The position numbers and the translations under genes were made by a program. 64,000 nt of DNA from Edwardsiella tarda ATCC 15947 = NBRC 105688. GTDB lineage: Bacteria; Pseudomonadota; Gammaproteobacteria; Enterobacterales; Enterobacteriaceae. The DNA lies in NCBI RefSeq assembly GCF_003113495.2, contig NZ_CP084506.1:3224001-3288000 (forward strand). Direction: 5' to 3'. This document shows, one piece after another, positions 16,103 to 25,789 of the stretch (the first letter of the stretch is position 1; every line of letters begins with the position of its first letter). Below the pieces are notes generated by a model. That model was given only the letters and a program-made list of their open reading frames with translations. It did not search any database and was not told the DNA's origin.

Positions 16103-18649
16103 ATGAACAAGAATGAAAGTGTCAGCGTATCGCGCCGCCGTTTTCTGTCGCAGCTGGGCGGCCTGACTGCCCTCGGCCTGTTAGGCCCCTCCCTGCTGGT
16201 TGCCCGCGACGCGCGGGCAACCACGGCGACCGCCGCCTCCGGCACCCAGGAGGGGATCCTAACCGGCTCCCACTGGGGCGCCATCCGCGCCACGGTGGTG
16301 GATGGGCGCTTCGTCGCCGCCAAGCCGTTCGAGCTGGATAAGTACCCCTCCAAGATGGTCGCGGGACTGCCAGACCACGTGCATAACACCGCTCGTATTC
16401 GCTACCCAATGGTACGCATAGACTGGATGCGTAAACGCCATAACAGCGATACCCGCCAGCGCGGCGACAACCGCTTCGTACGCGTCAGCTGGGATGAGGC
16501 GCTGGATCTGTTCTACCAAGAGTTGGAGCGTATCCAGACCACTTACGGCCCCAGCGCCCTGCTGAGCGGCAGCGGCTGGCAATCCACCGGCATGTTCCAT
16601 AACGCCGCCGGGATGATGGGCCGCGCGCTGGCGCTGCACGGCAACTACGTCGGCACCGGCGGCGATTATTCCACCGGGGCGGCGCAGGTGATCCTGCCGC
16701 GCGTCGTCGGCTCGATGGAGGTTTACGAACAGCAAACCTCCTGGCCGTTGGTGCTGGAGAATAGCCAGACCATCGTGTTGTGGGGCTCGGATCTGGTGAA
16801 AAACCAACAGGCCAACTGGTGGTGCCCGGATCACGACGTCTATCAATACTATGCCCAGTTGAAAGAGAAGGTCGCCAGCGGCGCCATCCGCGTGATCAGC
16901 ATCGATACGGTGGTCTCTTCGACCCACGACTATCTGGGACGCGACAAGGTGCAACACCTCGCCGTCAACCCCCAGACCGACGTACCGTTGCAGTTGGCGC
17001 TGGCCCATACCCTCTATAGCGAGAGGCTGTACGACGCCCACTTCCTCGACAACTACACCGTCGGCTTCGACCAGTTCCTGCCCTACTTGCTGGGGACGCA
17101 GGATGGCCAGCCGAAGGATGCCGAATGGGCGGCCAAGCTGACCGGGATCGATGCCGAAACCATCCGTGCTCTGGCACGCCAGATGGCCGCTGGCCGGACT
17201 CAGATTATCGCGGGCTGGTGCGTCCAACGCATGCAGCACGGCGAGCAATGGGCCTGGATGATCGTGGTATTGGCCGCCATGCTGGGCCAGATCGGCCTGC
17301 CTGGTGGTGGCTTCGGCTTCGGTTGGCACTATAACGGCGCCGGTACCCCGAGCCGCAAAGGGGTCATCCTCAGCGGCTTCTCGGGCGCCACCAACACGCC
17401 GCCGCTGCACAATAACAGCGACTACCGTGGCTACAGCAGCACCATTCCTATCGCGCGCTTTATCGACGCGATGCTGGAGCCGGGCAAGACCATCGACTGG
17501 AACGGCAAGCAGGTCAAACTACCGCCGTTGAAGATGTGTGTGTTTGCCGGCACCAACCCGTTCCATCGTCATCAGCAGATCAACCGGATGATCGCCGGTT
17601 GGCAGACGCTGGAAACGGTGGTAGCCATTGATAACCAATGGACCTCCACCTGCCGCTTCGCCGACATCGTATTACCCGCGACGACCCAGTTCGAACGTAA
17701 CGACCTGGATCAGTACGGCAACCACTCTAACCGCGGCATCCTGGCGATGAAGCAGCTGGTTCCGCCACAGTTCGAAGCGCGCAATGACTTCGACATCTTC
17801 CGCGATCTCTGCCGGCGCTTTAACCGTGAGCAGGCATTCAGCGAAGGACTGGATGAGATGGGCTGGATCAAGCGCATCTATCAGGAAGGGGCGCAACAGG
17901 GGAAAGGGCGCGGTATTCACCTGCCGCCATTCGACACCTTCTGGAACGAGAGCGGTTACGTGGAGTTCGGCGATCCGCAGATGTTCGTACGCCATCAGGC
18001 ATTCCGCGAAGATCCGGATCTGGAGCCGCTCGGCACCCCGAGTGGGCTGATCGAGATCTACTCCAAAAGTATCGCCGACATGCACTACCGTGACTGTCAG
18101 GGCCATCCGATGTGGTTCGAAAAAGTGGAACGCTCCCACGGCGGCCCCGGATCGGCACGTTTCCCGTTACACCTGCAATCGGTACACCCCGACTTCCGCC
18201 TACACTCCCAGTTGTGCGAGTCGGAAACGCTGCGGGCGCACTACAGCGTGGCGGGACGCGAACCGGTATTCATCAGCCCACAGGACGCCCAGGCGCGTGG
18301 GATCCGTAACGGCGATGTCGTGCGGGTATTCAACGATCGCGGTCAAGTCCTGGCCGGTGCCGTGGTCTCCGACCGCTATGTCCCAGGCGTGATCCGCATC
18401 CACGAAGGCGCCTGGTACGATCCGGATCGCGGCGGCGTGGCCGGGGCATTGTGTAAGTATGGCAATCCCAACGTGCTGACGCTGGATATCGGTTCATCGC
18501 GCCTGGCGCAAGCCACCAGCGCCCATACCGCTATCGTCGAAATCGAGAAGTACCGAGGCCCGCTGGAGCCGGTCAGCGCCTTTAATGGCCCGCAGGAGAT
18601 GGTCGCGCAATGCCACTATGTACCGATGCAGGCGGAGGCTCAGGCATGA
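16103..18649 (+). CDS. torA: Trimethylamine-N-oxide reductase TorA
   Basis: Periplasmic molybdenum (bis-MGD) reductase, the terminal oxidase of TMAO respiration. 848 residues, matching E. coli. A twin-arginine signal (SRRRFLSQL, residues 10-18) sends the folded enzyme through Tat. The molybdopterin oxidoreductase fold is visible from RVSWDEALDLFYQELERI through HGNYVGTGGDYSTGAAQ, with the Mo-ligand serine expected in YSTGAAQ, to the C-terminal cofactor-binding domain. There is no N-terminal Fe-S cysteine motif, as expected for the DMSO/TMAO reductase group. The stop overlaps the torD start (ATGA). Confidence 0.97.
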   Translation: MNKNESVSVSRRRFLSQLGGLTALGLLGPSLLVARDARATTATAASGTQEGILTGSHWGAIRATVVDGRFVAAKPFELDKYPSKMVAGLPDHVHNTARIRYPMVRIDWMRKRHNSDTRQRGDNRFVRVSWDEALDLFYQELERIQTTYGPSALLSGSGWQSTGMFHNAAGMMGRALALHGNYVGTGGDYSTGAAQVILPRVVGSMEVYEQQTSWPLVLENSQTIVLWGSDLVKNQQANWWCPDHDVYQYYAQLKEKVASGAIRVISIDTVVSSTHDYLGRDKVQHLAVNPQTDVPLQLALAHTLYSERLYDAHFLDNYTVGFDQFLPYLLGTQDGQPKDAEWAAKLTGIDAETIRALARQMAAGRTQIIAGWCVQRMQHGEQWAWMIVVLAAMLGQIGLPGGGFGFGWHYNGAGTPSRKGVILSGFSGATNTPPLHNNSDYRGYSSTIPIARFIDAMLEPGKTIDWNGKQVKLPPLKMCVFAGTNPFHRHQQINRMIAGWQTLETVVAIDNQWTSTCRFADIVLPATTQFERNDLDQYGNHSNRGILAMKQLVPPQFEARNDFDIFRDLCRRFNREQAFSEGLDEMGWIKRIYQEGAQQGKGRGIHLPPFDTFWNESGYVEFGDPQMFVRHQAFREDPDLEPLGTPSGLIEIYSKSIADMHYRDCQGHPMWFEKVERSHGGPGSARFPLHLQSVHPDFRLHSQLCESETLRAHYSVAGREPVFISPQDAQARGIRNGDVVRVFNDRGQVLAGAVVSDRYVPGVIRIHEGAWYDPDRGGVAGALCKYGNPNVLTLDIGSSRLAQATSAHTAIVEIEKYRGPLEPVSAFNGPQEMVAQCHYVPMQAEAQA

Positions 18650-19305
18650 ATAGCGTCGGCCCGCTGACGGCTCAGCACTACGCCTGTTTATACGCCTGGC
18701 TGGCTGGGCTGTTCGCCCGTGAACAGGATGAGGCGCAGCTGGCGCGCCTTCAATCGTCCGAGATCCACGACTGGCTCGATATGTTGGCGCAACAGCCGAC
18801 ACTCGCGCCGGCGGTGAGCGCACTGGAGCAGGCACTAAACGCGTTGGCCACTCGCCCCGATGCCCGCCTCGAACTGGCGGCGGACTTCGCCGGGTTGTTT
18901 CTCCTCTCGCAGAAGCGGGCGGCGTTACCCTACGCCTCCTGCTATCAAGGTGAGACGGCGCGTTTCTGCCAGTCGGCTTGTGACGAAATGCATAACCTGT
19001 TGAGCCAAGCGGGAATGCAGCTCAGCGCCGACTTCCCCGAGCCCGAGGATCACCTGGCCATCTTCCTGGAGCTGCTCAGTCATCTGCATTTCGCTAGCCT
19101 TGAGTCGATGGCGACGTCATCAGATAACGGTGAATCGTTGCGGCGGCGCACGCTAACGCTGCTGCTCGCTTGGTTGCCCAAGTTCGATGAGCTGTGTCGC
19201 CAACACGATCCCTTTGGCTTCTATGCCGCGCTCAGCCAATTGCTGTTGGCGCTGGTACGGCTCGATGCCGCCGAGGTGAACGTAGGCGAGGAGAGAAACG
19301 AGTAA
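18646..19305 (+). CDS. torD: TorA-specific chaperone TorD
   Basis: Cytoplasmic chaperone that binds apo-TorA and its signal peptide until molybdenum cofactor is inserted. The start is the ATG overlapping the torA stop, with GGCGGAGGC as SD; an in-frame ATG at 18610 inside torA is less likely. 219 residues, all helical, with the family motif region around YASCYQGETARFCQ and FPEPEDHLAIFLELLSHL. It is the third and last gene of torCAD and is followed by a strong terminator. Confidence 0.94.
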   Translation: MNSVGPLTAQHYACLYAWLAGLFAREQDEAQLARLQSSEIHDWLDMLAQQPTLAPAVSALEQALNALATRPDARLELAADFAGLFLLSQKRAALPYASCYQGETARFCQSACDEMHNLLSQAGMQLSADFPEPEDHLAIFLELLSHLHFASLESMATSSDNGESLRRRTLTLLLAWLPKFDELCRQHDPFGFYAALSQLLLALVRLDAAEVNVGEERNE

Positions 19306-19350
19306 GCCACACCGGTGATACCATTATAAAAATAATCAGAAAAACCATTT

Positions 19351-19378
19351 CGGGCAGACGACTCTGCCCGTTTTTTTT
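19351..19378 (+). terminator. Terminator of torCAD
   Basis: CGGGCAGA and TCTGCCCG form an 8-bp stem with a 4-nt loop, followed by eight T residues: a textbook intrinsic terminator. Confidence 0.92.
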
Positions 19379-19471
19379 ATTCACACCGCATCGCCACGCT
19401 AAAGATAACCCGCTTCCTGCCGACGCTCTCAGGGTGAACTCAGCGCTAGCGGCGTCCACGCCCCACGATGC

Positions 19472-19504
19472 CATCCTCCCCTAGCGTGATGCTAAGGGAG
19501 GATG
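19472..19504 (-). terminator. Long hairpin at the 3' end of yneE
   Basis: CATCCTCCC and GGGAGGATG form a perfect arm extended by TAGC/GCTA after a one-base mismatch, with a 5-nt loop. It lies 9 nt past the minus-strand yneE stop. There is no T-run, so the mechanism (terminator or mRNA 3'-end stabiliser) is uncertain. Confidence 0.55.
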
Positions 19505-19512
19505 CTCTTCCT

Positions 19513-20430
19513 TTAGTCGAGACGACAGTGGCTATCGGGGCAGACGCGCGCCAGGTGGGTATGATCGTTGATCATATCGCGCAGGTTAGACTCTACCGTA
19601 TGGGCCATGGCGTTTAACGGCAGATCATTGGCCTCGATACCGAACGGGTCCTCCAGCTCTTCAGCCAGGGCATCCAGGGCGATGAAGGTGTAGGAGATAA
19701 ATACCGAGACCAACGGCGTCATATAGTGCAGATCGGTAACCAGTGCGAAAGGCAGCAGGGCACAGAAGACATAGACGGTACGATGGACAATCAGGCTATA
19801 GGCGAAGGGGATCGGCGTATTCGAGATACGCTCACAGCCCCCCAAAATCACCGACAGCTGGTTGAGGTTGGTATCGATGGTCTGGAAGTCGATATCACTC
19901 AAATAACCGCGCCGACGCTGCTCGCCCAGCCACTGCCCCATCAGTTGCAACAGCCGGTTGCAGGGGGAGTAGCTCGCCAGGACCGCCGCCTTGTCTTGCG
20001 CGGGTAGCAGCCGGGTCAGCTCCATCGCCATCGGTTCGTGGCGGAGATGGTGCTTCAACGCATAGGTAAAGGCGGTCAGCAACATGGCAAAGCGGCGGTG
20101 CTCTCCCCCGGGATGCGGCATCAGGCTGATAGCCTGACGCATCAACGAGCGGGTGGTGATCAGCAACGATCCCCACAATACCCGCGCCTCAATGAAGCGG
20201 GCGTAACTGGCGTTGTTGCGAAAACCCAGGAAGATGGCGATCGCCACCCCCAGCAGGCTGAAGGGCCCCAGGGTCAGATTGACATTGAAATCCTCATGCC
20301 AGTGGTAGCACAACACCGCCAGACAAGAGACCATGAAATTAAGACTGAGTCGGAAAAGAATATTCGGCAACACCGAACCGTGCCAGACGAACAAGCGCCG
20401 GAACCAGTGTTGCGGGGGTCTAACGATCAT
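19513..20430 (-). CDS. yneE: Bestrophin-family (YneE) membrane protein
   Basis: 305-residue inner-membrane protein of the bestrophin/RFP-TM family; bacterial homologues form pentameric ion channels, but the physiological role of YneE is unknown. Recognisable stretches: MIVRPPQHWFRRLFVWHGSV at the N terminus, GVAIAIFLGFRNNASYARFIEAR near residue 60, CERISNTPIPFAYSLIVHRT near 200, and the acidic EELEDPFGIEANDLPL near the C terminus, equivalent to the bestrophin calcium-clasp region. Monocistronic, convergent with torCAD. Confidence 0.88.
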   Translation of the reverse strand: MIVRPPQHWFRRLFVWHGSVLPNILFRLSLNFMVSCLAVLCYHWHEDFNVNLTLGPFSLLGVAIAIFLGFRNNASYARFIEARVLWGSLLITTRSLMRQAISLMPHPGGEHRRFAMLLTAFTYALKHHLRHEPMAMELTRLLPAQDKAAVLASYSPCNRLLQLMGQWLGEQRRRGYLSDIDFQTIDTNLNQLSVILGGCERISNTPIPFAYSLIVHRTVYVFCALLPFALVTDLHYMTPLVSVFISYTFIALDALAEELEDPFGIEANDLPLNAMAHTVESNLRDMINDHTHLARVCPDSHCRLD

Positions 20431-20943
20431 ACTGAATTACTCGGAAAAACGACACCGCGCACATGACGGGGGAACATCCCTACGGTCGTCGTCCCTGCGC
20501 GGTACGGGGCGGCGGCGCGCCAGTGTACGCCTGTGATCGTCACGGCAGCAACCGTTAGCCACGTCTCGCCTCCCCGCTCGGGTAAAAAAGCGTCATCTGC
20601 CGGTAAAATAGGAGAAAAGCGGCGTTTTATCGGCCATCTCCCGCTGGAAAGTACACGTTCCAGTCACCCGCGCCTCGACGATCCTCCTGCGCAGAGCGCA
20701 GAGCGCAACGCTCAGCTATCGTTACGAAGCCGGGCGTCACTAATCACGGCCATTTTTTGCAGCCGCCCCGATCATAGATTATTACTAGGTAGAGTCTCGC
20801 GGTGCGTCGGTGCTCGCCGCCGCACTCCGGAGAACGGAAATCGAGTCACCCTGCCGTCGTCGCTGGGACGATGCCGGGTCAATTACGCGGGGCGCCGCGG
20901 CCCTGTGCTTAGCAACGCCCGTTAGGCGGGTTAGGGAGTCACC
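20431..20943. other. Intergenic region yneE to hdeD
   Basis: About 510 nt between divergent genes. It contains a short direct repeat (GCAGAGCGCAGAGCGCAACGC around 20691-20711) and no supportable ORF; the 130-codon plus-strand frame at 20533 has no SD and an unnatural composition. Presumed to hold both promoters. Confidence 0.45.
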
Positions 20944-21513
20944 ATGATTTACTTCGATCGCAACCGTCTATTGCAACTGGATCCACGCTTTCTCAAACAA
21001 CAACGCATCGCCTTAGTGATCCTCTCGCTGCTGTTGCTGCTCGGCGGCATGTTCTGCCTGTTTCGTCCACTCTCCTCCGGCGATGCCCTCAGCGCCATGC
21101 TGGGTATCCTCATGATGTTGAGTGGTATCGGCCTGATCATCGGCATGATCGCCAACCGTACCAATAACTTCTGGCCGATGGTCGGCGGTGTCTTGATGGG
21201 TATCGCCTATTTGGTGATGGGCTTCATCTTTATCCGTAGCCCGCAGATCGGCCTATTCACCGTCGCCGTCCTGGTCGCCACCCTGTTTGCCCTGGGAGGG
21301 ATCGCTCGCCTGGTGGCGGGCTTTAAACTCAAAGGCGTCAGCGGCGGTTGGCTACAGGTCGTCATCGGTCTGCTGGATCTGATCATCGCCTGGATGCTGA
21401 TCAGCGCCGGACCGCAAGACTCCATCCTGCTGGTGACCATGATCGTCGGCATTGAGATGTTGTTCAGCTCCTTCAGTCTGTTCCAGGTCGCCCAGATGCT
21501 GAAGGCGCGTTAA
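20944..21513 (+). CDS. hdeD: Acid-resistance membrane protein HdeD
   Basis: HdeD family, 189 residues with six membrane segments arranged in hydrophobic pairs (VILSLLLLLGGMFCLF, LGILMMLSGIGLIIGMIANR, and so on). In E. coli HdeD supports survival of acid stress at high cell density. Family markers: NRTNNFWPMVGGVLMGIAYL and GGWLQVVIGLLDLIIAWMLI. SD GGGAG precedes the ATG. The E. coli neighbours hdeA/hdeB are absent here, so it stands alone, but other acid-stress genes (cadBA, speF-potE, yfdX) occur in the window. Confidence 0.9.
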   Translation: MIYFDRNRLLQLDPRFLKQQRIALVILSLLLLLGGMFCLFRPLSSGDALSAMLGILMMLSGIGLIIGMIANRTNNFWPMVGGVLMGIAYLVMGFIFIRSPQIGLFTVAVLVATLFALGGIARLVAGFKLKGVSGGWLQVVIGLLDLIIAWMLISAGPQDSILLVTMIVGIEMLFSSFSLFQVAQMLKAR

Positions 21514-21531
21514 CGCGTGAAAAGCCTAACC

Positions 21532-21559
21532 ACGGGGCGCCCTAGGGCGCCCCGTTTTA
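21532..21559 (+). terminator. Terminator between hdeD and fucO
   Basis: ACGGGGCGCCC and GGGCGCCCCGT form an 11-bp stem with a 2-nt centre, followed by TTTTATT. The minus side lacks a strong T-run, so it serves mainly hdeD. Confidence 0.8.
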
Positions 21560-21578
21560 TTGCACGTCTAGCTTAAGA

Positions 21579-22727
21579 TTAGTAAGCCTGACGATAGAGT
21601 TGCTCGATATCCTGCAGCGTCACACTACGCGGATTACCGCCGGTGCACACGTCGGCCAGTGCCGCCGCGGCCAACTGCGCGATATCCTCCTCACGCACCC
21701 CGACCTCGCGCAATGCGGGGGGAATGCCCACCTCGCGATTCAGTGCCTCGACCGCATCGACCGCCGCCATCTGCGCCTGCTCCAGACTCAGGCCATCACA
21801 GGCAACGCCCAATGCCCGGGCGATATCGCGGAACTTCTCGCCACAGGCGGCGGCGTTATAGCGCATGACATGCGGCAGCAGGATCGCGTTAGCCACGCCA
21901 TGCGGCGTGTTATAGAACGCCCCCAACGGATGCGCCATGCCATGTACCAGTCCCAGACCGACGTTGGAGAAGCCCATACCCGCCACATACTGTCCCAGGG
22001 CCATCGTCGCTCCGGCCTCAGCATCGCCACGCACCGAATCACGTAAGGCACCGCCGATCAGCTCGATCGCCTTGAGATGCAAGGCATCGGTCAACGCCCA
22101 GGCCCCGCGGGTGAGATAGCCCTCGATGGCATGAGTCAGGGCATCGACCCCGGTCGCCGCCTTCAACGCGGGCGGCATGCCGTCCATCATATCGGCATCG
22201 ATAAACGCCGCCTGTGGAATATCATGAGGATCGACACAGACAAACTTACGTCGTTGCTCCTCATCGGTGATGACGTAGTTGATGGTCACCTCGGCGGCGG
22301 TGCCGGCGGTAGTCGGTATGGCCAGGATCGGCACGCTCGGACGCGTAGTCGGCGATAGCCCTTCCAAGCTACGCACATCCTCAAAGGCGGGATTATTGCT
22401 GATGATGCCGATCGCCTTGCAGGTATCCTGCGGCGATCCGCCACCGATGGCGATCAGATAGTCGGCGCCACACTCACGAAACACCGTCAGCCCCTGCTGC
22501 ACCACCCGGATGGTCGGGTTGGGCACCACGCCGTCGAACAGGGCATAAGGCAACCCGGCGCGATCCAGATGATCGGTAACGCGAGCGACAGCGCCGCAAG
22601 CGACCAGAGTACGATCGGTGACGATCAACGCCTTACGGTAGCCACGGCGTTGGATCTCTCCCGGTAACTCGGCGATGGCGCCACGGCCAAACCACGCGGT
22701 CTCATTCAGGATCATACGATGTGCCAT
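21579..22727 (-). CDS. fucO: Lactaldehyde reductase (L-1,2-propanediol oxidoreductase) FucO
   Basis: Iron-dependent group III alcohol dehydrogenase reducing L-lactaldehyde to propanediol with NADH, the anaerobic disposal step of fucose catabolism. 382 residues (E. coli 382-383). The nucleotide loop AIGGGSPQDTCKAIG lies near residue 98 and the metal-binding histidine cluster GMAHPLGAFYNTPHGVANA near 265-280. SD GGGGGAG. It follows fucA by 10 nt, forming the fucAO operon. Confidence 0.95.
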   Translation of the reverse strand: MAHRMILNETAWFGRGAIAELPGEIQRRGYRKALIVTDRTLVACGAVARVTDHLDRAGLPYALFDGVVPNPTIRVVQQGLTVFRECGADYLIAIGGGSPQDTCKAIGIISNNPAFEDVRSLEGLSPTTRPSVPILAIPTTAGTAAEVTINYVITDEEQRRKFVCVDPHDIPQAAFIDADMMDGMPPALKAATGVDALTHAIEGYLTRGAWALTDALHLKAIELIGGALRDSVRGDAEAGATMALGQYVAGMGFSNVGLGLVHGMAHPLGAFYNTPHGVANAILLPHVMRYNAAACGEKFRDIARALGVACDGLSLEQAQMAAVDAVEALNREVGIPPALREVGVREEDIAQLAAAALADVCTGGNPRSVTLQDIEQLYRQAY

Positions 22728-22737
22728 GTTCTCCCCC

Positions 22738-23385
22738 TCACTCTTCGATGCGTAAGCCGTAAGTTTTAAATTTCTCCAAGACTATCGCGATCTCCTCATC
22801 GGACAGGACCGGTACCGGATCGGCGATCGCCAGGGTGGTGAGATACAACTGAGCCAGTACCTCGACCTCATGGGCCAGCCACAACGCCTTTTGCAGGTTT
22901 TCGCCACAGGCGATCAAGCCATGATGCTGTAGCAGCGTCGCCTTGCGATACTTCAACGCCTCGGTGACATACTCCGACAGAGCCTGAGTACCAAAGGTGG
23001 CATAAGGGGCACAGGGGATGGTGTTTCCTCCGGCGGCGGCAATCATGTAGTGGATCGCCGGGATCGGACGGTTCAGGATCGAGACGGCGGTGCAGTGAAT
23101 GGCGTGGTTGTGTACCACCGCATCGGCGTCTGGACGTGCCTGATAGGCGGCCAAGTGGAAGCGCCATTCGCTGGAGGGCAGCTTGCCCTCTTCATGGTGT
23201 CCCGCGCCATCGACATAGACGATCTGCTCGCTACGCAGTTGCTCATAAGGAATACCGGTCGGGGTGATCAGCATGCCATCGCGGTAACGCACGCTGACGT
23301 TACCCGCCGTGCCCTGATTCAGCCCAAGACGCGTCATCTCCAGGCAGGTATCGATAATGGCACGCGCCAGTGTTTCTCTTTCCAT
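22738..23385 (-). CDS. fucA: L-fuculose-phosphate aldolase FucA
   Basis: Class II zinc aldolase cleaving L-fuculose-1-phosphate to dihydroxyacetone phosphate and L-lactaldehyde. 215 residues as in E. coli. Zinc ligands are visible in HNHAIHC (His92, His94) and QHHGLIACG (His155), and the catalytic glutamate in SSEWRFH (Glu73). The SD GAGAGG precedes the ATG. Divergent from fucP across a 1-kb regulatory gap, as in E. coli. Confidence 0.95.
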   Translation of the reverse strand: MERETLARAIIDTCLEMTRLGLNQGTAGNVSVRYRDGMLITPTGIPYEQLRSEQIVYVDGAGHHEEGKLPSSEWRFHLAAYQARPDADAVVHNHAIHCTAVSILNRPIPAIHYMIAAAGGNTIPCAPYATFGTQALSEYVTEALKYRKATLLQHHGLIACGENLQKALWLAHEVEVLAQLYLTTLAIADPVPVLSDEEIAIVLEKFKTYGLRIEE

Positions 23386-24401
23386 GGTTAACCTCTCTCA
23401 GGGTGATGGCGAACACGTCTGCTGCCCATGCCTGCCCGCTCGATACGGGGGCTACAGCGACCGTCGCGCTAATTTCTCTCGATGTCTGCCACTCATATTT
23501 CTCCTGAATATCGTCGCAGGAAACCGCTAGGCATTATTTTGTGACCGCCTTCAAGACTATTTCCCTCTCGCAGCGAAATTCACGATAAATAAGCCATGAA
23601 AAAATGTCCGTTTCAGCGATTCACTGACTAAACGGGCAATCCCATTGATTTATTAACAATTGCCCGTTTTAAATAAAAAATGCCTATTCGGTCATCCCTC
23701 CTGTGTATTTAAATTAAATCTTGTCGCAAACGGTCATCTATTTAATAGCGAGAGGGTGACTCGCTTCACACTTCCCTAGCCACAAGAATTAAATGTGATT
23801 GGTTTCATATTTTCAGACCTTTTTTATTTTGAGAATAGCATTGCGTTACGGCAACAGGGCATGATGTGGGCGCATTTGTTAGCGGAGGGATGCCGCCTAC
23901 CCATGAACGATGCAGATGGTCGAGGAGAATACGCTCCCCCACCAGAAGAGACGAGGGTGACATGAGTATATGTGATTTATTATCAGTGAGTTATAATGCT
24001 AACGCATTGACATCGCCTACTTCGGCCACGCATGTGTTATGCCATAATTCGCCACTAATAAGCGCACGTATTATTTCTCCATTCTCTAACCTTGGCACTT
24101 TCGCTCGGGATCAACAGAGAAATAATATTGTCTACTCTATCGCTCACTTTAATTTATTAAATATATTCCGAACGCTCAGGAGTCTATTTTGTATAAAATC
24201 CCTCTCTCTTCAAACTATGGTCATGTCTCGCCTCACTATTTCGCCAATTCACGGCGCCATAGATAAGCGTGGCTTAACCAATACCGTCCATCTGGAACCG
24301 GCGCGGCGCAACCATACCGATTACACCACAGCGGACGATTAACCTCATCGCCGCCTAATAATTAGAACGCCCTTATCCGATACAAATGTGGAGTGTTAGT
24401 C
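23386..24401. other. Long fucAO/fucPIKUR divergent regulatory region
   Basis: About 1 kb without a convincing gene. It is more AT-rich than the flanking fuc genes. A 158-codon plus-strand frame (23866-24342) has no SD and no recognisable domain. The region must contain both fuc promoters and FucR sites; it holds a CRP-like site at 23792-23811. Confidence 0.5.
23792..23811. promoter_or_regulatory. CRP-like site in fuc regulatory region
   Basis: TGTGA (23794-23798), six bases, TCATA (23805-23809): nine of ten consensus half-site bases. CRP control of the fuc genes is known in E. coli. No -35/-10 pair can be assigned with certainty. Confidence 0.4.
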
Positions 24402-25706
24402 ATGTCCGATATTACGACCAAGAGCACTAGCGCAACAAACATTGCCTCGGCGGCTAGCCGTATTGCCGTCGTGCCAAAGACGATCTTATTTCCTTTTATC
24501 CTATTAACCAGCTGCTTTGCGTTATGGGGACTGGCCAATAATATGACGGATGTGCTGATCGCGCAGTTCCGTAAGGTCTTTACCCTCACCGATATGCAGT
24601 CTGGCCTGGTACAGACCGCGTTCTACGGCGCCTACTTCTGCCTGGCGCTGCCCGCCGCCCTCTTCATCAAACGTTTCAGCTACAAGGCGGGCGTGTTGCT
24701 GGGCCTCGGTTTATTCTGTAGCGGTGCGCTGCTGTTCTACCCGGCCAGCCAGATTATGGCCTATGGCCCCTTCTTGATGGCCCTGTTCATCCTGGCGGGC
24801 GGGCTGTCCATCCTGGAGACCAGCGCCAACCCTTACATCATCGCGATGGGGCCGCAAGAGACGGCCACACGCCGCCTCAACTTGGCACAATCCTTTAACC
24901 CCATCGGCTCCATCACCGGCGTGTTGATCGGCAAGTTCTACATCCTGGCGCAACTCAACCCGGCCAGCGACGCCGAACGTGCCATCATGGATCCCGATGC
25001 CCTGGCCTCTATCCAGTCCGCCGAACTCTCCGCCGTGATGGGCCCCTATGTGGTGGTCGCCCTGGTGATCATCATGGTCTGGCTGGCCATCGCCTTTACC
25101 CGCATGCCCGTCGCCCACGACAGCAGCGCCAGCGATGGCTCATTGAAGGAGAGCTTTAGCCGCCTGCTCAGTAAGGGCTACTTCGTCCGCGGCGTGATCG
25201 GCCAGTTCTTCTATGTTGGCGCCCAGATTGGTTGCTGGTCCTACACCATTCGTTATGTGATGGCCGAAGTCGGCGGCAACGAAGCCGAGGCCTCCAGCTA
25301 CCTGTTGCTCTCCATCGTCTTATTCTCCGCCTTCCGTTTCGTCTGTACCGCCATGATGAAGTTCGTCTCACCGGCCATCCTGCTCGGCCTGCTGGCCAGC
25401 CTGGCCTCTGTCAGCCTGATGTTAGTGATGTTCGTCGGCGGTATCGCCGGGGTCTATGGCCTGGTGGCGGTCTCCGCTTGCATGTCGCTAATGTTCCCGA
25501 CCATCTTCGGCCTGTCGGTTCATGGTCTGGGTAAAGACACCCAATTCGGCGGCAGCTGCCTGATCATGGCGATTCTCGGCGGCGCGGTACTGACCGCCCT
25601 GATGGGCCAGATCTCCGATATGGCAGGCATCCGTATGGCCTTCCTCATCCCGCTGCTGGGCTTCATCTACCTGATCCACTTTGGCTTCAAAGGCCATAAG
25701 GCTTAA
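24402..25706 (+). CDS. fucP: L-fucose:H+ symporter FucP
   Basis: Major-facilitator sugar/proton symporter, 434 residues with twelve membrane segments. I use the ATG at 24402 ([12 protein letters not shown]), eight bases after GGAG; a GTG at 24393 overlaps that SD. FucP-family features: [20 protein letters not shown] with the asparagines of TM1, [16 protein letters not shown], the sugar-binding glutamate region [12 protein letters not shown], and [14 protein letters not shown]. It is rather divergent from E. coli FucP, so an alternative 6-deoxyhexose substrate is possible, but the operon argues for fucose. Confidence 0.9.
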   Translation: MSDITTKSTSATNIASAASRIAVVPKTILFPFILLTSCFALWGLANNMTDVLIAQFRKVFTLTDMQSGLVQTAFYGAYFCLALPAALFIKRFSYKAGVLLGLGLFCSGALLFYPASQIMAYGPFLMALFILAGGLSILETSANPYIIAMGPQETATRRLNLAQSFNPIGSITGVLIGKFYILAQLNPASDAERAIMDPDALASIQSAELSAVMGPYVVVALVIIMVWLAIAFTRMPVAHDSSASDGSLKESFSRLLSKGYFVRGVIGQFFYVGAQIGCWSYTIRYVMAEVGGNEAEASSYLLLSIVLFSAFRFVCTAMMKFVSPAILLGLLASLASVSLMLVMFVGGIAGVYGLVAVSACMSLMFPTIFGLSVHGLGKDTQFGGSCLIMAILGGAVLTALMGQISDMAGIRMAFLIPLLGFIYLIHFGFKGHKA

Positions 25707-25789
25707 GCCCGGCGTACCGATTCGCCCGGCATCCCCAAGGCGATGCCGGCCCAATATTAAGCACTAACCGATTACTACGAGGTAACTGC

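Noticed and set aside
16259-17410. 383-codon ORF antisense to torA
   Set aside because: Shadow frame; torA has complete family motifs on the plus strand.
20533-20925. 130-codon ORF between yneE and hdeD
   Set aside because: Rich in Arg/Ser with no SD or recognisable domain; typical of chance frames in GC-rich non-coding DNA.
23866-24342. 158-codon ORF in the fuc regulatory gap
   Set aside because: No SD, low-complexity composition and no family resemblance; most likely an open frame by chance.
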